Source: Gemmatimonadota bacterium (lineage in GTDB: Bacteria > Gemmatimonadota > Gemmatimonadetes > Longimicrobiales > Gaopeijiaceae). Taken from it: a stretch of 64,000 bases of DNA. The stretch is from NCBI GenBank assembly GCA_022826005.1, contig JAJDVT010000097.1, forward strand, positions 1-64,000, written 5' to 3'. The translations under genes and the position numbers were made by a program. The notes below the pieces were generated by a model. It did not search any database, had not been told where the DNA came from, and worked only from the letters and a program-made list of their open reading frames with translations. Below, piece after piece: positions 43,377-53,723 of the stretch; positions within the stretch are counted from its first letter, which is position 1; every line of letters starts with the position of its first letter.

Positions 43377-44741
43377 ATGACCGCCGCAACCCGCAACGCC
43401 ATCGTCCTTGTCCCCACTGCCGCAGCGCTGGCCGCTTCTCCGGCCGTCGGCGCCCAGCAGGTTGTCGAAATGCCCGCCCGCGACCAACGGCTCGACGCCG
43501 ACTTCGAGGAGGTCTTCCGCGTCGGGGTCTTCGACGGCGAGGACTGGGAGATGTTCGCAACGGTTCCCACGGTGGCCTTTGACGCCGATGGCAACCTCTA
43601 CGTGTTCGACGCCGGAGATGACGACGATCTGCGCGTCGTCGTCTTCGACCGGTCCGGATCCTTCGTGCGCCAGTTCGGTTCCCCCGGCGAAGGACCGGGC
43701 GAGTTCAATGCGCCCTACGCGTATGGCGTCACGCGTGACGGCACGACGATCGTGGGCGACAGGGGGCATCAGGCCTACCAGATCTTCGACCACGCGGGCG
43801 AGTTCGTACGGATGGTCCGGAATCGACAGAGGCAGGAGCTGCCCAGCACGGGTGCTGGTGTGACGACCACCTTCTCGATGTCACAGCCAATAAAGGTGGA
43901 TCCTCGCGGCGGAGCCGTGTACACGTGGGAGGCCGTCCCCATCACCGTACCCGGGGGCACCGACCCCGCGCAGGATCACAGGGCGATCACCCGGTACACG
44001 CTCGATGGGGATGAGGTGCAGGGAGAGACGGTTGTCGAGGCGTGGCTGCCCCCCCGCGAAGCGCAGGAGGAGATGCTCGAGGTTTCCGGCGGCTCCAGGG
44101 AACTGCGCGATCTGCTGAGGGGCATGACCAGGTCCCCTCACTTCGAGCCACGGCTCCGGATGACCTTGCTGCCGGACGGCGGCATCGTTTATGCCGATTC
44201 TTCTGCGTACGCGCTCAAGGTGAACGCACCGGACGGCGGAGGCCTGGTCAGGACGATCACACGGCCGATCGAGCCGCGACCGGTGACCCGGAGGATCGAG
44301 GAGGAACACAAGCGGAAGATGGAAGAAAGGCGTGCCCAAGGGCGGGGGCCCTCTACGGGCCAGTCGACCAGGATCGAGATCAGCACCAGCGTGTCCGCGG
44401 GTGCGTTGGCGGGCAGGGGCCTGCCGCTTCCGGGATTCAGCTCCAGGGGTCTTTCCGTCGACGCTGCCGAGGTCCCCTTCTACCCCGTCATCCCCGTGAT
44501 CCGTGAGCTGTCCGCCACCTGGGACGGTCGGATATGGGTGATGAGAGAGGGTGACGAGATCCTTGAGGACGGCCCCATCGACGTTCTGACCGCCGATGGC
44601 GAGTACGTCGGGACCTTCCCGAAAGGCGCCACGGAGATGCCCGACGCTTTCGGCCCCGACGGGCTGGCGGCGTTCATCGAGTTCGACGAACTTCACGTGG
44701 CCACCATCGTGGTGCGCAGGTTGCCGGTCGAAGCAAGGTAA
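43377..44741 (+). CDS. Exported 6-bladed beta-propeller protein (array member 2)
   Basis: The 454-residue product starts [18 protein letters not shown], a signal sequence almost repeated in the next gene ([18 protein letters not shown]), so the two are recent duplicates. The [20 protein letters not shown] opening, [16 protein letters not shown] and the standard C-terminus follow. A charged helix ([18 protein letters not shown]) and a Ser/Gly-rich loop interrupt the fold near residues 300-345, where the paralogues vary most. Confidence 0.78.
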   Translation: MTAATRNAIVLVPTAAALAASPAVGAQQVVEMPARDQRLDADFEEVFRVGVFDGEDWEMFATVPTVAFDADGNLYVFDAGDDDDLRVVVFDRSGSFVRQFGSPGEGPGEFNAPYAYGVTRDGTTIVGDRGHQAYQIFDHAGEFVRMVRNRQRQELPSTGAGVTTTFSMSQPIKVDPRGGAVYTWEAVPITVPGGTDPAQDHRAITRYTLDGDEVQGETVVEAWLPPREAQEEMLEVSGGSRELRDLLRGMTRSPHFEPRLRMTLLPDGGIVYADSSAYALKVNAPDGGGLVRTITRPIEPRPVTRRIEEEHKRKMEERRAQGRGPSTGQSTRIEISTSVSAGALAGRGLPLPGFSSRGLSVDAAEVPFYPVIPVIRELSATWDGRIWVMREGDEILEDGPIDVLTADGEYVGTFPKGATEMPDAFGPDGLAAFIEFDELHVATIVVRRLPVEAR

Positions 44742-44776
44742 GTGATTCGAAACAGGAAACATGGAGGCGCAGGAGA

Positions 44777-46207
44777 ATGACCCCCGCTACCCGTAACGCC
44801 ATCGTCCTCATCCCGCTCACCGCAGCGTTCGTCGCGGCTCCGGCCGCGGTCGCCCAGCAGGTCGTCGAGTTGCCCGGCCGCGACCAGCGCCTCGAGGCCG
44901 ACTTCGAGGAGGTCTTCCGCGTCGGGGTGCTCGACGGCGCGGACTGGGAGATGTTCGCCATCGTGCGCAAGGTGGCCTTCGATGAGCAGGGAAATCTCTA
45001 CGTGTTCGATGGCACGGGTGGCATTGGCGGGACTCTGCGCGTCCTGGTTTTCGACCGGTCCGGCAACTTTGTGCGTGAGTTCGGGTCCAATGGCCAGGGA
45101 CCGGGTGAGTTCAACAGCCCCACCTCGTACGCGGTCATGCGCGACGGAACGACGGTCGTGGGCGACATCGGACACCGGGGATACCAGCTCTTCGACGAAT
45201 CCGGAGCGTTCCTGCGCATCGTGCGCTACGGCGGCGACGGGTCATCGAGCGGTGCCGCCAGCAGCAGTGCCGCCGCGACCAGTGTGTTCTCGAGCAACCT
45301 CGCTTCGAGCATGATGGCACTTACGGCTCCCATCGAGCCGGATCCGCGGGGGGGTGCGGTCTACTCGGGGAGCCAGGGCACGGGCCTGATGTTCGGTCTG
45401 GCGGCACAGGAACCACTCGATCATCGCCCGATCAACCGGGTGGAACTCGAAGGAGACGCGGCTCAGCCGGTTGTCGTGGTCGAGGCATGGCTTCCCCCGC
45501 GGGCCGAACGGGAACTGACAATTTCGGGCAGCCTGACTGTCAGCGGCGGGCAAACGACCGATTTGCGCCAGGCGATGGGCGGAGTTGCCCGGCCGTCCAT
45601 TTTCGAACCCGACCTTCTGAAGGGCCTGCTGCCGGACGGCAGGATCGTCTATTCGGACTCTTCCGCCTACCTGCTGAACGTCACCGCCCCCGACGGTGGC
45701 CAGGTGACGCGCAAGATCACCCGCCCGCTGCGCCCGCGACCGGTGACGTCCAGGATCGAGGAGGAATACGGGAGGCTGATGCTGGAGCGGGCGCAACAGG
45801 GTTCGCTTTCGCCGGGCGGTGGATCGGCGAGCGGCCCGGTGGTAATCACGGGTAGGGTTGGTGGAGCGTCGTCAGGCGGGGGAGGCGGCCTGCCAGCCGG
45901 GGGTGGGGGCGGAAGCATCTCGATCGGCATGGGAGAGCCCTCGTTCTACCCGGAACTCCCGGTCATCCGGAGCCTGTTCACCAGCTGGGAGGGACGGATC
46001 TGGGTCATGCGCCAGGGCGACGAGTTGCTCGAGGACGGCCCCATCGACGTGGTGACCGCCGACGGCGATTACGTCGGCACCTACCGGACCGATGACACGA
46101 AGATGCCCGACGCCTTCGGCCCGGACGGACTGGCCGCGTTTATCGAGTTCGACGAATTCGACGTGGCTCATGTGGTGGTGCGGAGGCTGCCGGCCGAGGT
46201 GAGGTAG
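44777..46207 (+). CDS. Exported 6-bladed beta-propeller protein (array member 3)
   Basis: It lies 35 bases after member 2 and is its closest relative. The 476 residues include a Ser/Ala-rich insert near residues 155-175 ([14 protein letters not shown]) and a Gly/Ser-rich loop of about 40 residues near 350-390, both absent from the other members. The closing blade keeps [19 protein letters not shown]. About 100 bases later the BlaI promoter begins. Confidence 0.78.
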   Translation: MTPATRNAIVLIPLTAAFVAAPAAVAQQVVELPGRDQRLEADFEEVFRVGVLDGADWEMFAIVRKVAFDEQGNLYVFDGTGGIGGTLRVLVFDRSGNFVREFGSNGQGPGEFNSPTSYAVMRDGTTVVGDIGHRGYQLFDESGAFLRIVRYGGDGSSSGAASSSAAATSVFSSNLASSMMALTAPIEPDPRGGAVYSGSQGTGLMFGLAAQEPLDHRPINRVELEGDAAQPVVVVEAWLPPRAERELTISGSLTVSGGQTTDLRQAMGGVARPSIFEPDLLKGLLPDGRIVYSDSSAYLLNVTAPDGGQVTRKITRPLRPRPVTSRIEEEYGRLMLERAQQGSLSPGGGSASGPVVITGRVGGASSGGGGGLPAGGGGGSISIGMGEPSFYPELPVIRSLFTSWEGRIWVMRQGDELLEDGPIDVVTADGDYVGTYRTDDTKMPDAFGPDGLAAFIEFDEFDVAHVVVRRLPAEVR

Positions 46208-46309
46208 GCGAGAGGCGGCACGGCCGGCCGGGTTCGGCGGGACGGGGTTCAGCGGGGCGAAAGACGCGCCTCGAAACAGTTCGGCGGCCGTCGCGCGCAG
46301 ATCCCCGAC

Positions 46310-46354
46310 TTGACACACACGACTTTGTGTCTTAACATGACGACATGATGTCGT
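46310..46354 (+). promoter_or_regulatory. Promoter and palindromic operator of the BlaI/M56 operon
   Basis: TTGACA (46310-46315) and TAACAT (46333-46338) are 17 bases apart. GACACA...TGTGTC symmetry fills the spacer, and a perfect 15-base palindrome (ACGACAT-G-ATGTCGT, 46340-46354) covers the start region. BlaI/MecI repressors bind such dyads to silence their own operon. A binding role is inferred from position. Confidence 0.7.
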
Positions 46355-46379
46355 GTTACCTCTGTCGAAAGGGACCTCC

Positions 46380-46751
46380 GTGACGATACCCGCCCTGCCG
46401 AACGCCGAGCTCGCGGTGATGGAGTTGCTCTGGCGCGACGGCCAGGTCACTTCCCGCCAGATCATCGACCAACTCTATCCCGACACTCCCAAACCGCAGC
46501 ACGGCACCGTGCAGCGGCTCCTGCAGCGCCTCGCCGCCAAGGGCTTCGTGGTCCGCGACCGGAGCCTGGGCATCAGCGTGTTCTCTCCCGCGATCAGCCG
46601 CGACGCCTACGCCAGCGCCCAGCTGGAGTCGCTCGCGAATCGGCTCACTCAGGGATCCCTTGCGCCGATGATCACCCGCCTGGTCGCGGAGAACAAGCTG
46701 TCGCACGCCGAGATCGAAAGGCTGCGCCGGATTCTGGAGGAGGAGGCATGA
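46380..46751 (+). CDS. BlaI/MecI-family transcriptional repressor
   Basis: GTG 46380 opens a 123-residue protein with the winged helix NAELAVMELLW.DGQVTSRQI and PQHGTVQRLLQRLAAKGFV, then a helical dimerisation tail. BlaI proteins are released from DNA by cleavage, triggered by a partner M56 peptidase, and that partner's ATG overlaps its stop here. The dyad just upstream is the likely operator. No beta-lactamase lies next to it, so the regulon is probably the propeller array. Confidence 0.87.
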   Translation: MTIPALPNAELAVMELLWRDGQVTSRQIIDQLYPDTPKPQHGTVQRLLQRLAAKGFVVRDRSLGISVFSPAISRDAYASAQLESLANRLTQGSLAPMITRLVAENKLSHAEIERLRRILEEEA

Positions 46752-48193
46752 CGGGCCTGCTGCTTCAGATCGGCGCGACCAAGCTGGCGGTCTCGGTGGT
46801 TCTGGCGGGCGTGGTGTGGATGGTACACCGGCGGGTGCGGCGTCCCGCCGTGTCCTACCCGCTGTGGCTGCTGGTGCTGGTGACCCTGCTGGTGCCGGCG
46901 GTCGTTTCGGTGCCGGTGCTTCCGGCGGAGTTGGTGGCGCCGGTGCCCGCGCCGGGTGCTGGCTCGGACGAGGTCGTGTTGGCGGAGCGGGCGATTCCCA
47001 ACACCTCGCCGGACCTGCGGCTGGGCGCTCTCGCCCCGAGGGGGATTGCGATCCTGTGGCTCTTGGGCACGGTAGGGCTGCTCGTGTGGACCCCCGTGCG
47101 GACGATCCGTTTCCGACGCACGCTGGCCAGGGCCCTGCGGACGCCGCCTGAGTGGCTGCAACGGCTGGCTACCGAGATCAGCCAGGACCTGGGCCTGAGC
47201 CGCACTCCCGAAGTGCATACGACTGGCGCCCGCGTCACGCCCATGGTGTGGTGGGCCGGAGGACAGGTTCGGGTGCTGGTTCCCGCCTTCCTGCTGACCG
47301 ACATGAGCCGTGAGGAACTCCGCGCCATCCTGGCCCACGAACTGGCGCATGTCCGCCGCCGCGACCACCTGGTACGCTGGCTGGAATGGGTGGCCTGCTC
47401 CGTCTTCTGGTGGAACCCGGTGGCCTGGTGGGCCCGCCGTGAGCTCAGGACCGCCGAGGAGTCGTGCTGCGACAGACTCGCCCTAAAGGCAGGGAACTGC
47501 TGTCCCAGGACCTATGCGAAAGCGTTGCTGCGGATTGCCGCTGGTGCTGCGAAACCACGCGGCTTCCGCCCACCGCTTGCCGCGAGCGCGACCGGCGGAG
47601 TCGAAAACACGAAAGTTCTTGAGAGGAGAATCAGAATGATCGTCTCAACCGACACCCTCTCCCCCGCACCCCGCCGGCTGCGTGCCGTCGTCCGGCTGGC
47701 AACCGTGTGCGCGCTGCCGTTCGGGCTCGTCTACTGCGATCGGCCGATGGCGCCGATGTCGTCCGACGAGGAAACCGGGTTGGATCCGGTCGAAGGGGCA
47801 GCGCTCGAGAGTCCTGATGAGGTTTCTGCCCGAACCTCTCCGGAACACATGACGTTTGTCGAGGAGTTCTTGCGAGATCCGTTCGTGTCCTCCGGCGATT
47901 GTCGGCAGTGCCACGTCGGCTTACCGGGCGTGACGCTCGATGGCCTACGGGTTGGCTACGTGCCCCCCGCTCCGACCATGGACCTCCCCCGGTTGAAAGC
48001 CGCGCTGGCCGAAATGCAAGAGCTCATCGAGGAGATCAATCGAACACCGGATGCGGAGGAAAGATTCGAGGACTGGAGTCGTCGGATTGAAGAGTTGAGC
48101 AGGAGGATCGATGAGGCCAACGGGAACAGAGGTTGGAGACGAGATCCGAGAAGCCTCGGTCGCCGAAATGAAAACGAACTTGATTTCAATTGA
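46748..48193 (+). CDS. M56 (BlaR1-like) membrane metallopeptidase with an extra CxxCH motif
   Basis: The 481-residue protein has N-terminal membrane helices (LLLQIGATKLAVSVVL, WLLVLVTLLVPAVVSV), the zinc site HELAHVRRRDH at about 197 and the third ligand in AEESCCD. It ends in a soluble tail. The penicillin-binding sensor of BlaR1 is absent. Instead the tail carries CRQCH (residues 385-389), a c-type haem-attachment pattern, and a helical ALAEMQELIEEIN...RRIEELSRRI end. A transmembrane helix near 320 (VRLATVCALPFGLVYC) would put the tail outside. A redox or ligand signal through this tail is inferred. Confidence 0.85.
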   Translation: MTGLLLQIGATKLAVSVVLAGVVWMVHRRVRRPAVSYPLWLLVLVTLLVPAVVSVPVLPAELVAPVPAPGAGSDEVVLAERAIPNTSPDLRLGALAPRGIAILWLLGTVGLLVWTPVRTIRFRRTLARALRTPPEWLQRLATEISQDLGLSRTPEVHTTGARVTPMVWWAGGQVRVLVPAFLLTDMSREELRAILAHELAHVRRRDHLVRWLEWVACSVFWWNPVAWWARRELRTAEESCCDRLALKAGNCCPRTYAKALLRIAAGAAKPRGFRPPLAASATGGVENTKVLERRIRMIVSTDTLSPAPRRLRAVVRLATVCALPFGLVYCDRPMAPMSSDEETGLDPVEGAALESPDEVSARTSPEHMTFVEEFLRDPFVSSGDCRQCHVGLPGVTLDGLRVGYVPPAPTMDLPRLKAALAEMQELIEEINRTPDAEERFEDWSRRIEELSRRIDEANGNRGWRRDPRSLGRRNENELDFN

Positions 48194-48210
48194 AGGGAGG
48201 CGCTCCAGCC

Positions 48211-49413
48211 ATGGACAGGTCATTCTTCACTAGCCTCCTCCTGCCACTGGTGATCCTCGCGCACCCACCCGCAGCCGCCCAGGAGGTCGCCCTCCTCACG
48301 GAAGACCTCTGCACGTCGTGCTCGGTCGAGATCACCCCCGATGTCGTGCTGGGCATCGACGGCGAATCGGTGATCGGGCTCGCTCTGGACATCGAGCGGC
48401 TCTCCGACGGGCGTTTCGCGATAGCCTTCGACGACGTGACCTACGAGTTCACCGTCTTTTCCGCCGATGGCTTGGAGTTTCGCCGTGTGGGCCGGGCGGG
48501 TGAGGGACCGGGCGAGTACGGACATGTGTGGTTCGTGCGCGAGCACGGTGGCAGGCTCCATGTCTTCGACAGAACGAGGAGGCGCATCACCGTGCTGGAC
48601 CGCGACTACGAGGTGGTCGGCACGGCGCGGGTGGTATGTCTGGAGTGTGATGCGGGGGACATGGCCGTCCTCGCCGACGGGACGGCCGTGTTGAACTTCA
48701 GCTTCCCGGCCGGCGGCTACGAGCGGTATCGCACCCTGGAGGAGCTGCGCGGCGCGAACTGGTCCTTCATCCATATCATGGGACAGGATGGGCAGCCGCA
48801 GTTGTCGATGGACGAGATTCCCGGAGGCACGCCCGGGCTGCCCTTCCGCCATCTCGTTGCTGCGCCGGATGGATCCCTGCTGTCAGCCCGCATGTTAATG
48901 AAGTACCGCATCGATCGGTGGGACCCAGCAACGGGAGAACACCTCGGGACTTTTGTACGCGATGCCGACTGGTGGCCCGCAGACAACCCGGCGTCTCCTC
49001 CTGCACCCGACGTGCGACCCCCGACAACCATGAAGGCAATGCACACGGACGAGGCCGGGCGGTTGTGGGTGTACGCCACTCGGCCCACACCAGACTGGCG
49101 GGACCACGTGGAGAGCACCGGTTTGCCGGAGTACATGGGTGAATGGCGCTACGGGCCGGGCGCGACCGAGTGGGTTGTCGAAGTCGTGGAATTGGACGTG
49201 GGCAGGGTGATCGTGTCGCAGGTCCTGGACGTGGAACCACACCCACGCGCGCGCTTCTTCGCCCCTGGCTGGCTGGCCGTCTACAATGACGAAGGATACC
49301 CGCTTTACCGGATGTACCGCGTGCGGCTGAGCGGTCCCGTGAGCGGGCTCGCCGACCGAATGCAGGAACTCAACGCGAGGTACAATGCGGCCGTGGGTCG
49401 CGGAGAAAAGTAA
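48211..49413 (+). CDS. Exported 6-bladed beta-propeller protein (array member 4, divergent)
   Basis: GAAGGGAGG precedes ATG 48211, just after the M56 stop. The 400-residue product lacks the DRPLDADF opening. Instead it has [14 protein letters not shown] with a CxxC and a second Cys pair (CLECD), so it belongs to the other propeller subgroup, like the gene at 17029-18273. [14 protein letters not shown] and [13 protein letters not shown] are blade motifs. The close spacing implies cotranscription with the peptidase. Confidence 0.75.
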   Translation: MDRSFFTSLLLPLVILAHPPAAAQEVALLTEDLCTSCSVEITPDVVLGIDGESVIGLALDIERLSDGRFAIAFDDVTYEFTVFSADGLEFRRVGRAGEGPGEYGHVWFVREHGGRLHVFDRTRRRITVLDRDYEVVGTARVVCLECDAGDMAVLADGTAVLNFSFPAGGYERYRTLEELRGANWSFIHIMGQDGQPQLSMDEIPGGTPGLPFRHLVAAPDGSLLSARMLMKYRIDRWDPATGEHLGTFVRDADWWPADNPASPPAPDVRPPTTMKAMHTDEAGRLWVYATRPTPDWRDHVESTGLPEYMGEWRYGPGATEWVVEVVELDVGRVIVSQVLDVEPHPRARFFAPGWLAVYNDEGYPLYRMYRVRLSGPVSGLADRMQELNARYNAAVGRGEK

Positions 49414-49426
49414 CGAGAACACGACA

Positions 49427-50830
49427 ATGTGTAAAGACAACATTACAGTCTTACAGGATCGACGGAACGAGCCAACCTATCGCCGCAGGCGTTCACCGTT
49501 CGCGTGTTTCCTTGCCTGGTTCCTGGCCGCCAACCTGCTCGGCACCCCGACCTCCCAGGCCCAGGAACTGGTTCTGACGGGCGAGGACCGGCCGATCGCC
49601 GCCGATTTCGACGAAGTGTTCCGCGTCGGGGCCGTGGACGGCGAGGCCTGGGAGCTGTTCGCATCGATCGGGAAGGTGGCCTTTGACGAGCAAGGCAACC
49701 TCTACGTCTTCGACGAAGGCGGCGACCTCTTCGCAACGGATCTTCGCATCCTGGTATTTGATCGCTTCGGCGGTTTTGTCCGCGAGTTTGGACGCGCCGG
49801 CGAGGGCCCGGGAGAGTTCAGGAGCCCATCGTCCTACGGCGTCATGCGCAGCGGGATCACCGTGGTCGGGGACAGGGGCCATCAGGCCTACCATCTCTTC
49901 GACGAGTCGGGGAAGCTGCTGCGCATGGTTTACGACAGGAACGTGTCGGCACAATACGGCTTGTCGGTTAGCGCCCTCGTGTCGGGCCCGATAGAGGTGG
50001 ACCCCCGCGGAGGGATGGTCTACTGGACAAGCAACGAGGGGATTCGCAGGGACACCGGGACCGACCACCGCTCGATCTGGAGACGGTTCCTCAGCGGCGA
50101 GGACATTCAATACGAAGTCGCGGTGCGAGCCTGGCGCCCGCCGAGCGAACCACAGGCGGATGCGTTCCAGCTGTCGGATGACCTGCCGGAGATTACCGGG
50201 GACGACGGACAGCCGATCAACCTGCGCGAAGTGTACCGCGGCGTGACCCGCACACCCATTTTCGAGCCGAAGCTCCTGTTCGGTCTCCTGCCAGACGGCA
50301 GCATCGTCTACTCGGATTCTTCCGCGTACACGCTCAAGATCGCGCCGCCGGACGGGGACACGCACGCGCGGACGATCAAGCGGCCGTTCGAGCCTTGGCC
50401 GGTTACGGAAGGGACCGAGGAAGCGTACAGGCGGAAACTGGAGGAGAGACGCGCTGCACGCCCGCCGTCTCCCACGGTGCGGCGGATGGAGGAAATACGA
50501 GCCCAGCTGGGTCCTTTGCCGGATGCGCCGACCCGGACCCCCTCGATGACCGTTGGCGAGGCGCCGTTCTACTCCGTGATTCCTGTGATCCAGCGGCTAT
50601 CGACCACCTGGGAAGGCCGGATTTGGGTCATGCGCCAGGGCGACGAGATTCTGGAGGACGGTCCCATTGATGTGCTGACCGGCGACGGAGAGTACATGGG
50701 CACCTACCTGGCAGGTGCGACGAAGATGCCCAACGCCTTCGGCCCGGACGGATTGGTGGCGTTCATCGAGTTGGACGAGTTCGAGGTGCCCAGCGTGGTG
50801 GTGCGACGACTGCCGGTTGAGGTGCGCTAA
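49427..50830 (+). CDS. Exported 6-bladed beta-propeller protein (array member 5)
   Basis: ATG 49427 gives 467 residues with a long basic leader before the hydrophobic core ([15 protein letters not shown]). An inverted TGTAA/TTACA repeat lies over the first codons (49431-49448), which are unusually AT-rich. [35 protein letters not shown] and the standard last blade follow. An [15 protein letters not shown] helix marks the variable loop. It is followed after 14 bases by the second M56 gene. Confidence 0.75.
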   Translation: MCKDNITVLQDRRNEPTYRRRRSPFACFLAWFLAANLLGTPTSQAQELVLTGEDRPIAADFDEVFRVGAVDGEAWELFASIGKVAFDEQGNLYVFDEGGDLFATDLRILVFDRFGGFVREFGRAGEGPGEFRSPSSYGVMRSGITVVGDRGHQAYHLFDESGKLLRMVYDRNVSAQYGLSVSALVSGPIEVDPRGGMVYWTSNEGIRRDTGTDHRSIWRRFLSGEDIQYEVAVRAWRPPSEPQADAFQLSDDLPEITGDDGQPINLREVYRGVTRTPIFEPKLLFGLLPDGSIVYSDSSAYTLKIAPPDGDTHARTIKRPFEPWPVTEGTEEAYRRKLEERRAARPPSPTVRRMEEIRAQLGPLPDAPTRTPSMTVGEAPFYSVIPVIQRLSTTWEGRIWVMRQGDEILEDGPIDVLTGDGEYMGTYLAGATKMPNAFGPDGLVAFIELDEFEVPSVVVRRLPVEVR

Positions 50831-50844
50831 ACCCGGGAGAGGAC

Positions 50845-52368
50845 ATGACGGGCCTGTTGCTTCAGATCGGCGCCACCAAGCTGGCGGTCTCGATCGTTCT
50901 TGTGGCCGCTGTGTGGATGGTTCACCGGACGGTGGACCGGCCCACGGTCTCCTACCAACTGTGGCTGATGGTGCTGTTGACGCTGCTGGTGCCGGCGGTC
51001 GTTTCGGTGCCGGTGCTTCCGATGGAGCCGGTGGCCGCGCTCACCACGCCACCCGTCGGCACCCTTCGCGTCGAATTGGCGGAACCGTCCGCCGACCCTG
51101 TGGCTGGGCCGCGCTTCGTCGCGTTCCTGCAACCCGGTCTCGCCATCCTGTGGCTTGGAGGCACGGCCGCCCTCCTGGGGTGGACGGCGGTGCGAACAAT
51201 CCGCTTCCGACGCACGCTGAAGAGGGCCATGCGGCGGTCCCCCTCGTGGCTGCAGCGGCAAGCCGCGGCGGTTGGGCGGGACCTTGGCTTGACGCGGATA
51301 CCCGAACTATGCACCACGAACGCCCGCGTGACGCCGATGGTGTGGTGGAGCGGGGGGAAGGTCCGGATGCTCATCCCTTCCTTCCTCCTGACCGACCCCG
51401 GCAGCGAGGAACTCCGTGCCATTCTGACCCACGAGCTGGCGCATGTCCGCCGGCGCGACCACCTGGTCCGCTGGCTGGAATGGCTGGCCTGCTCCGTCTT
51501 CTGGTGGAATCCGGTGGCGTGGTGGACCCGTCATCAGCTTCGGGTCGCCGAAGAGTCGTGCTGTGACGAACTGGCGGTGGGCGTGGGAGGTGCGTGTCCC
51601 AAGGCCTACGCGAAAGCGCTGCTGCGAGTCGTCGCCAACGCATCGGAACCACCTGGCTTCCGCCCACCGCTGCCTGCGAGCGCGGCCGGTGGGGTCGGTC
51701 ACACCCAATCACTTGAAAAGAGAATCAGGATGATTGTTTCAACCGACACCCGCCCACCCACTCCACGCTGGATGCGAATTGCCGGCCGTCTGACGCTATT
51801 GTGCGCTTTGCCGTTCGGGCTCATCTACTGCGATCGGACAACGGCGGCCAACGACGAAACATCGGTGGATCCGACCGAAGGAGCGGCGCTGGACAGTCCG
51901 GACGAGTTGCCGGTTGGCTTGCAGGAATTCGTGTATCGTGTTTCTCGTAGCGAGGCGGAGGTCCAGGAACTCATCCGGAGGGCGATGGAGTCGGGCGCAA
52001 TCAGCGAGCGTCGGGGCCGGGAACTGAGCGCGTACGTCACCGGAGCAGCCTCGGGGCGTCTGATCCGCTACAGCCTGGATCATGACGTCTCCGAGCAGAT
52101 TCTACAGGCGGTTTCGGATTCGTTGATTGCGGAGCGGTGGGAACGCAATCGCGGGCTCTGGCTCGGCGACTACTCCACACGCATTTCGACATCGGATTAC
52201 CGGAGTCCGGTACTCGAGGCCGCGCTGGCCGAGATGCTGGAGCTGATCGGAGAGATCGAGCGTACTCCGGAGAGGAATGGAAGACCAGAGGATTGGAAGC
52301 GCCGCATTAGAGAGCTGAACGCGAGGATCCATGCGGCCATCGGTCCCGAAACCGGGAGCCAGGAATGA
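50845..52368 (+). CDS. Second M56 (BlaR1-like) membrane metallopeptidase
   Basis: The 507-residue protein shares its first 16 residues exactly with the peptidase at 46748 and has the same HELAHVRRRDH (about 196) and AEESCCDELA sites, so the two are duplicates. It has no CxxCH. Its tail has a longer helical part (SEAEVQELIRRAMESGA) before the common AEMLELIGEIERTP...RRIRELNARI end. There is no BlaI gene next to it, so it may act on the one BlaI at 46380. The stop overlaps the next propeller (ATGA). Confidence 0.85.
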   Translation: MTGLLLQIGATKLAVSIVLVAAVWMVHRTVDRPTVSYQLWLMVLLTLLVPAVVSVPVLPMEPVAALTTPPVGTLRVELAEPSADPVAGPRFVAFLQPGLAILWLGGTAALLGWTAVRTIRFRRTLKRAMRRSPSWLQRQAAAVGRDLGLTRIPELCTTNARVTPMVWWSGGKVRMLIPSFLLTDPGSEELRAILTHELAHVRRRDHLVRWLEWLACSVFWWNPVAWWTRHQLRVAEESCCDELAVGVGGACPKAYAKALLRVVANASEPPGFRPPLPASAAGGVGHTQSLEKRIRMIVSTDTRPPTPRWMRIAGRLTLLCALPFGLIYCDRTTAANDETSVDPTEGAALDSPDELPVGLQEFVYRVSRSEAEVQELIRRAMESGAISERRGRELSAYVTGAASGRLIRYSLDHDVSEQILQAVSDSLIAERWERNRGLWLGDYSTRISTSDYRSPVLEAALAEMLELIGEIERTPERNGRPEDWKRRIRELNARIHAAIGPETGSQE

Positions 52369-53612
52369 CGGCGGACTCGTCCCGCCTCCGTGCCACCCGA
52401 TTCGCGTCCACAGCCACGGTACTCCTGGTGGGCTCAGCCACCGCAACCTCGTCCCTCATCGGCCAGGAAACCGTGCAGTTGACCGGGCGGGACCGCCCGC
52501 TGGACGCCGACTTCGCCGAGGTCTACCGAATCGGGGTCCTCGACGGGGAGCCATGGGAGATGTTCGGCACGGTGAGCAAGGTGGCCTTCGACGAGGACGG
52601 CAATCTGTATGTCTTCGACCTCGGAGGCCTGTTGTTCGACAACCTGCGGGTACTCGTGTTCGACCGTACCGGCGGATTCGTACACGAGTTTGGCTCGACA
52701 GGCGACGGACCCGGGGAGTTCAGACGGCCAAACCGCTACGTCGTGAGTCGAGACGGAGCGACAGTCGTCGGTGACATGGGTCGCCAGAGGTACCACATCT
52801 TCGACGAATCCGGCGAATTCCTGCGGATGGTTCGGCCCCCGGAGGGATCGGATTGGAGTTTCTTCCGGCTCGGGATTCTCTCCGACACGGAGGGCGGAGT
52901 TGTTGCGGGCGACTTCGGTACGAGCCTTCAGATCCGGAGTGGAGGCGGATCGCAGCCGGTGTCGCGCCCGATCCTGCGGCTCGAATTGGAAGGTGAGTTG
53001 GTGCGGGCTGATACGCTTGTGCACGCCTGGCTTCCGGCGTATGGCGACCAGAACCTTCGTTCGGCTTCTGGCGGTCGCGCGTTGCCGCGTGCTCTGGAGC
53101 CTCCGCTCCTGGTCGGCGTCCTGCCGGACGGGGGAATCGTCTATTCTGACTCGTCGACTTACGCGCTGAGAGTCTGGTCGCCGGAGTCCGGCGAGATTGT
53201 CCGCGTCATAAGCCGACCGTTCCGGCCGCAGCCGGTGACGTCCCTGATCATGGAGGAATACGGACAGGGGCCGGATGCCAGAAACCTGCGCGCGCTGGCC
53301 GAGGGAATGGCTGCGGGTGCCGGTGTCGACGATGTGCCCGAGTTCTCGTTTTACCCCGAGGTGCCCGTCATCCGCGCCCTCTCCGCCACCTGGGAAGGCC
53401 ACCTGTGGGTAGAGCGCCGAGGCGGCACACTGGAGAGCGACGGGCCCATCGATGTAGTGACCGCCGACGGTCGATATGTCGGAACGTTCCCGGCCGGCGC
53501 GACGAGGATGCCCGACGCGTTCGGCCCGGACGGACTGGCAGCGTTCATCGGATTTGACGAATTCGAGGCGCCCAGCGTGGTGGTACGGAGGTTGCCGGTC
53601 GGGGTGCGCTGA
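52365..53612 (+). CDS. Exported 6-bladed beta-propeller protein (array member 6)
   Basis: The start overlaps the M56 stop by ATGA. The 415 residues contain a signal sequence, [56 protein letters not shown] and the usual [18 protein letters not shown] closing. It is closest to member 1 in lacking the charged helix insert. It is the last intact gene of the array. Confidence 0.76.
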   Translation: MTADSSRLRATRFASTATVLLVGSATATSSLIGQETVQLTGRDRPLDADFAEVYRIGVLDGEPWEMFGTVSKVAFDEDGNLYVFDLGGLLFDNLRVLVFDRTGGFVHEFGSTGDGPGEFRRPNRYVVSRDGATVVGDMGRQRYHIFDESGEFLRMVRPPEGSDWSFFRLGILSDTEGGVVAGDFGTSLQIRSGGGSQPVSRPILRLELEGELVRADTLVHAWLPAYGDQNLRSASGGRALPRALEPPLLVGVLPDGGIVYSDSSTYALRVWSPESGEIVRVISRPFRPQPVTSLIMEEYGQGPDARNLRALAEGMAAGAGVDDVPEFSFYPEVPVIRALSATWEGHLWVERRGGTLESDGPIDVVTADGRYVGTFPAGATRMPDAFGPDGLAAFIGFDEFEAPSVVVRRLPVGVR

Positions 53613-53723
53613 GCTCCGACGAGGCCAGGAGTGATTCCGGCGATGGTTTGCTGGACTCCAGGCGTGGCAGGGTCTACCATGGCTCGCCAAGCTTAAGGGA
53701 GCCAGACAGCCCCCCGGCATCGA

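Noticed and set aside
46380-52368. A beta-lactam resistance operon (BlaI-BlaR1-beta-lactamase)
   Set aside because: The M56 proteins lack the penicillin-binding sensor and no beta-lactamase follows. The serine hydrolase at 54914 is separate and more likely an esterase or peptidase.
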